Source: Ruminococcus flavefaciens 007c (GTDB lineage: Bacteria; Bacillota; Clostridia; Oscillospirales; Ruminococcaceae). Taken from it: a DNA stretch of 64,000 nt. The DNA lies in contig NZ_ATAX01000024.1 in NCBI RefSeq assembly GCF_000571935.1, positions 124,001 to 188,000 of the forward strand, read 5' to 3'. The notes under the pieces are model-generated. The model saw nothing but the letters and a program-made list of their open reading frames with translations. It ran no database searches and was not told where the DNA came from. Positions 63,508 through 64,000 of the stretch are shown in pieces (the first letter of the stretch is position 1; every line of letters starts with the position of its first letter). The position numbers and the translations under genes were made by a program.

Positions 63508-63748
63508 AAATATCGCACATTTTTTGTTGCATTTAACTTGCGATTTTGAGCTTTTCTGGTAAAATAAGCTTTTGCGTATTATTAATACGATAGTTTTGAT
63601 AACTAAAACAGCGACCTTCAACCATAGGTTTAGTGCACCGCGCTTGCCATGCCTTTCAAGACGCAATAACTATTCGGAATTGCAAAATATAAAATAACAT
63701 ATATCAAGCGTAAAACATTGATATTTTTTTCACATTCTTCACAGAAGA

Positions 63749-63775
63749 AAAGCAGGTTATAGAATAACCTGCTTT
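63749..63775 (-). terminator. Terminator of rex
   Basis: AAGCAGGTTA / TAACCTGCTT form a 10-bp stem with a 5-nt loop. The minus-strand tail is TTTCTTCT. Confidence 0.82.
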
Positions 63776-63780
63776 AATGA

Positions 63781-64000
63781 TTATTTTTCGCTATTGTTTA
63801 GATTATTCAAACAGTACGAAAGAGTTGTAAGGCTATCGCCGAGATGAACATTTTCAACGGCTACACCCTTATGTGTTACCTTAAGGTCATAATGTGTAAA
63901 ATTCCAGAAAGCCTTGACGCCACATTCTATAAGGGTATTTGCAAGCTTCTCAGCAGCACCCATCGGTACACAGAGAATAGCAGCTACAGGCTTATTCTCA
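63781..64000 (-). CDS. rex: Redox-sensing transcriptional repressor Rex, C-terminal part (cut by window edge)
   Basis: The frame is open through the window edge. The visible ~72 residues (ENKPVAAILCVP continuing to MGAAEKLANTLIECGVKAF and VAVENVHLGDSLTTLSYCL, in parts) match the C-terminus of Rex, a repressor that leaves DNA when NADH is high. In other Firmicutes Rex controls NADH-consuming fermentation genes. Here it lies just upstream of an NADH-linked fumarate reductase cluster, in the same direction, and is closed by its own terminator. Confidence 0.88.
   Translation of the reverse strand, partial: ENKPVAAILCVPMGAAEKLANTLIECGVKAFWNFTHYDLKVTHKGVAVENVHLGDSLTTLSYCLNNLNNSEK

Larger units (their letters stand above)
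63264..63780 (-). other. Regulatory gap between rex and the fumarate cluster
   Basis: This gap of about 515 bases holds the promoter (63346-63374), an inverted repeat, a partial Rex-type site, the palindrome TCACATATATATGTGA and the rex terminator. A 70-codon minus-strand frame at 63454-63666 has no ribosome site and is not taken as a gene. A weak promoter (TTTACG, 17 bp, TATATT, near 63683-63711) could make a short RNA across it. No other gene was seen. Confidence 0.55.

Noticed and set aside
63454..63666. 70-residue minus-strand protein
   Set aside because: No ribosome binding site, composition unlike the neighbouring genes, and it overlaps palindromic regulatory DNA.

Overview
The window looks like a chromosome segment of a strictly anaerobic, low-GC Gram-positive bacterium of the class Clostridia, most likely a Ruminococcus-type member of the Oscillospiraceae (inference from gene content and order). 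The signs are a Na+-type V-ATPase, class III ribonucleotide reductase, Firmicutes-style promoters (TTGACA, 17 bp, TATAAT) and AGGAGG ribosome binding sites, the tig-clpP-clpX and hisS-aspS blocks, and a soluble fumarate-reduction cluster. Succinate is a main fermentation product of Ruminococcus flavefaciens, but the species is not proven here. No rRNA, tRNA, CRISPR array, insertion sequence or complete prophage was seen.

Layout. 1-7.1 kb: end of lysA, a radical SAM protein, a shikimate-kinase-like enzyme, a MinD-like ATPase, mgsA, hisS-aspS and a Nudix gene. 7.1-15.8 kb: a nine-gene V-ATPase operon in the Enterococcus hirae order ntpF-I-K-E-C-G-A-B-D. 15.9-18.5 kb: rpsO-pnp with a structured pnp leader. 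18.6-20.2 kb: a PH-like protein and an FkbM methyltransferase. 20.2-25.5 kb: asnB, an HD protein and an unusual pyrB carrying a PyrI-type zinc domain, then a tyrosine recombinase and a Nudix gene. 25.9-34.5 kb: tig-clpP-clpX, and the rplS, lepB, rbgA, rnhB, yraN, thrC and phosphoesterase series. 34.8-39.4 kb: a methyltransferase, the TIGR03936/TIGR03960 radical SAM pair, cdd and a DUF896 gene. 39.5-44.9 kb: SDR, HD, LtaS-like and FlK-like genes, then htrA. 45.0-46.4 kb: two RNA loci, a candidate ~640-nt non-coding RNA and a 6S RNA. 46.4-51.7 kb: nrdDG with NrdR boxes, an SGNH-like membrane protein, a zinc-ribbon protein and pyrE. 51.8-63.3 kb: the fumarate cluster. 63.8-64 kb: the end of rex.

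The most interesting region is 51.8-63.3 kb. One minus-strand series encodes fumarase, HdrB, HdrC, HdrA, an MvhD/FlxD-like protein, two Flx-like Fe-S proteins, an FAD/NAD-binding FlxA-like protein, a 2Fe-2S/4Fe-4S FrdB-like subunit, a FrdA-like flavoprotein and an AspT/SucE-family exchanger. It has no membrane anchor and no methanogen-type coenzyme context. It reads as a soluble NADH-dependent system, plausibly electron-bifurcating, that reduces fumarate and reduces ferredoxin at the same time. It runs from malate to succinate export, and the NADH-sensing repressor gene rex lies just upstream with a partial Rex-type site in between. The second highlight is the ~640-nt region at 45.0-45.6 kb with its own promoter, terminator, repeated GAGTCCAA-type motifs and long-range helices.
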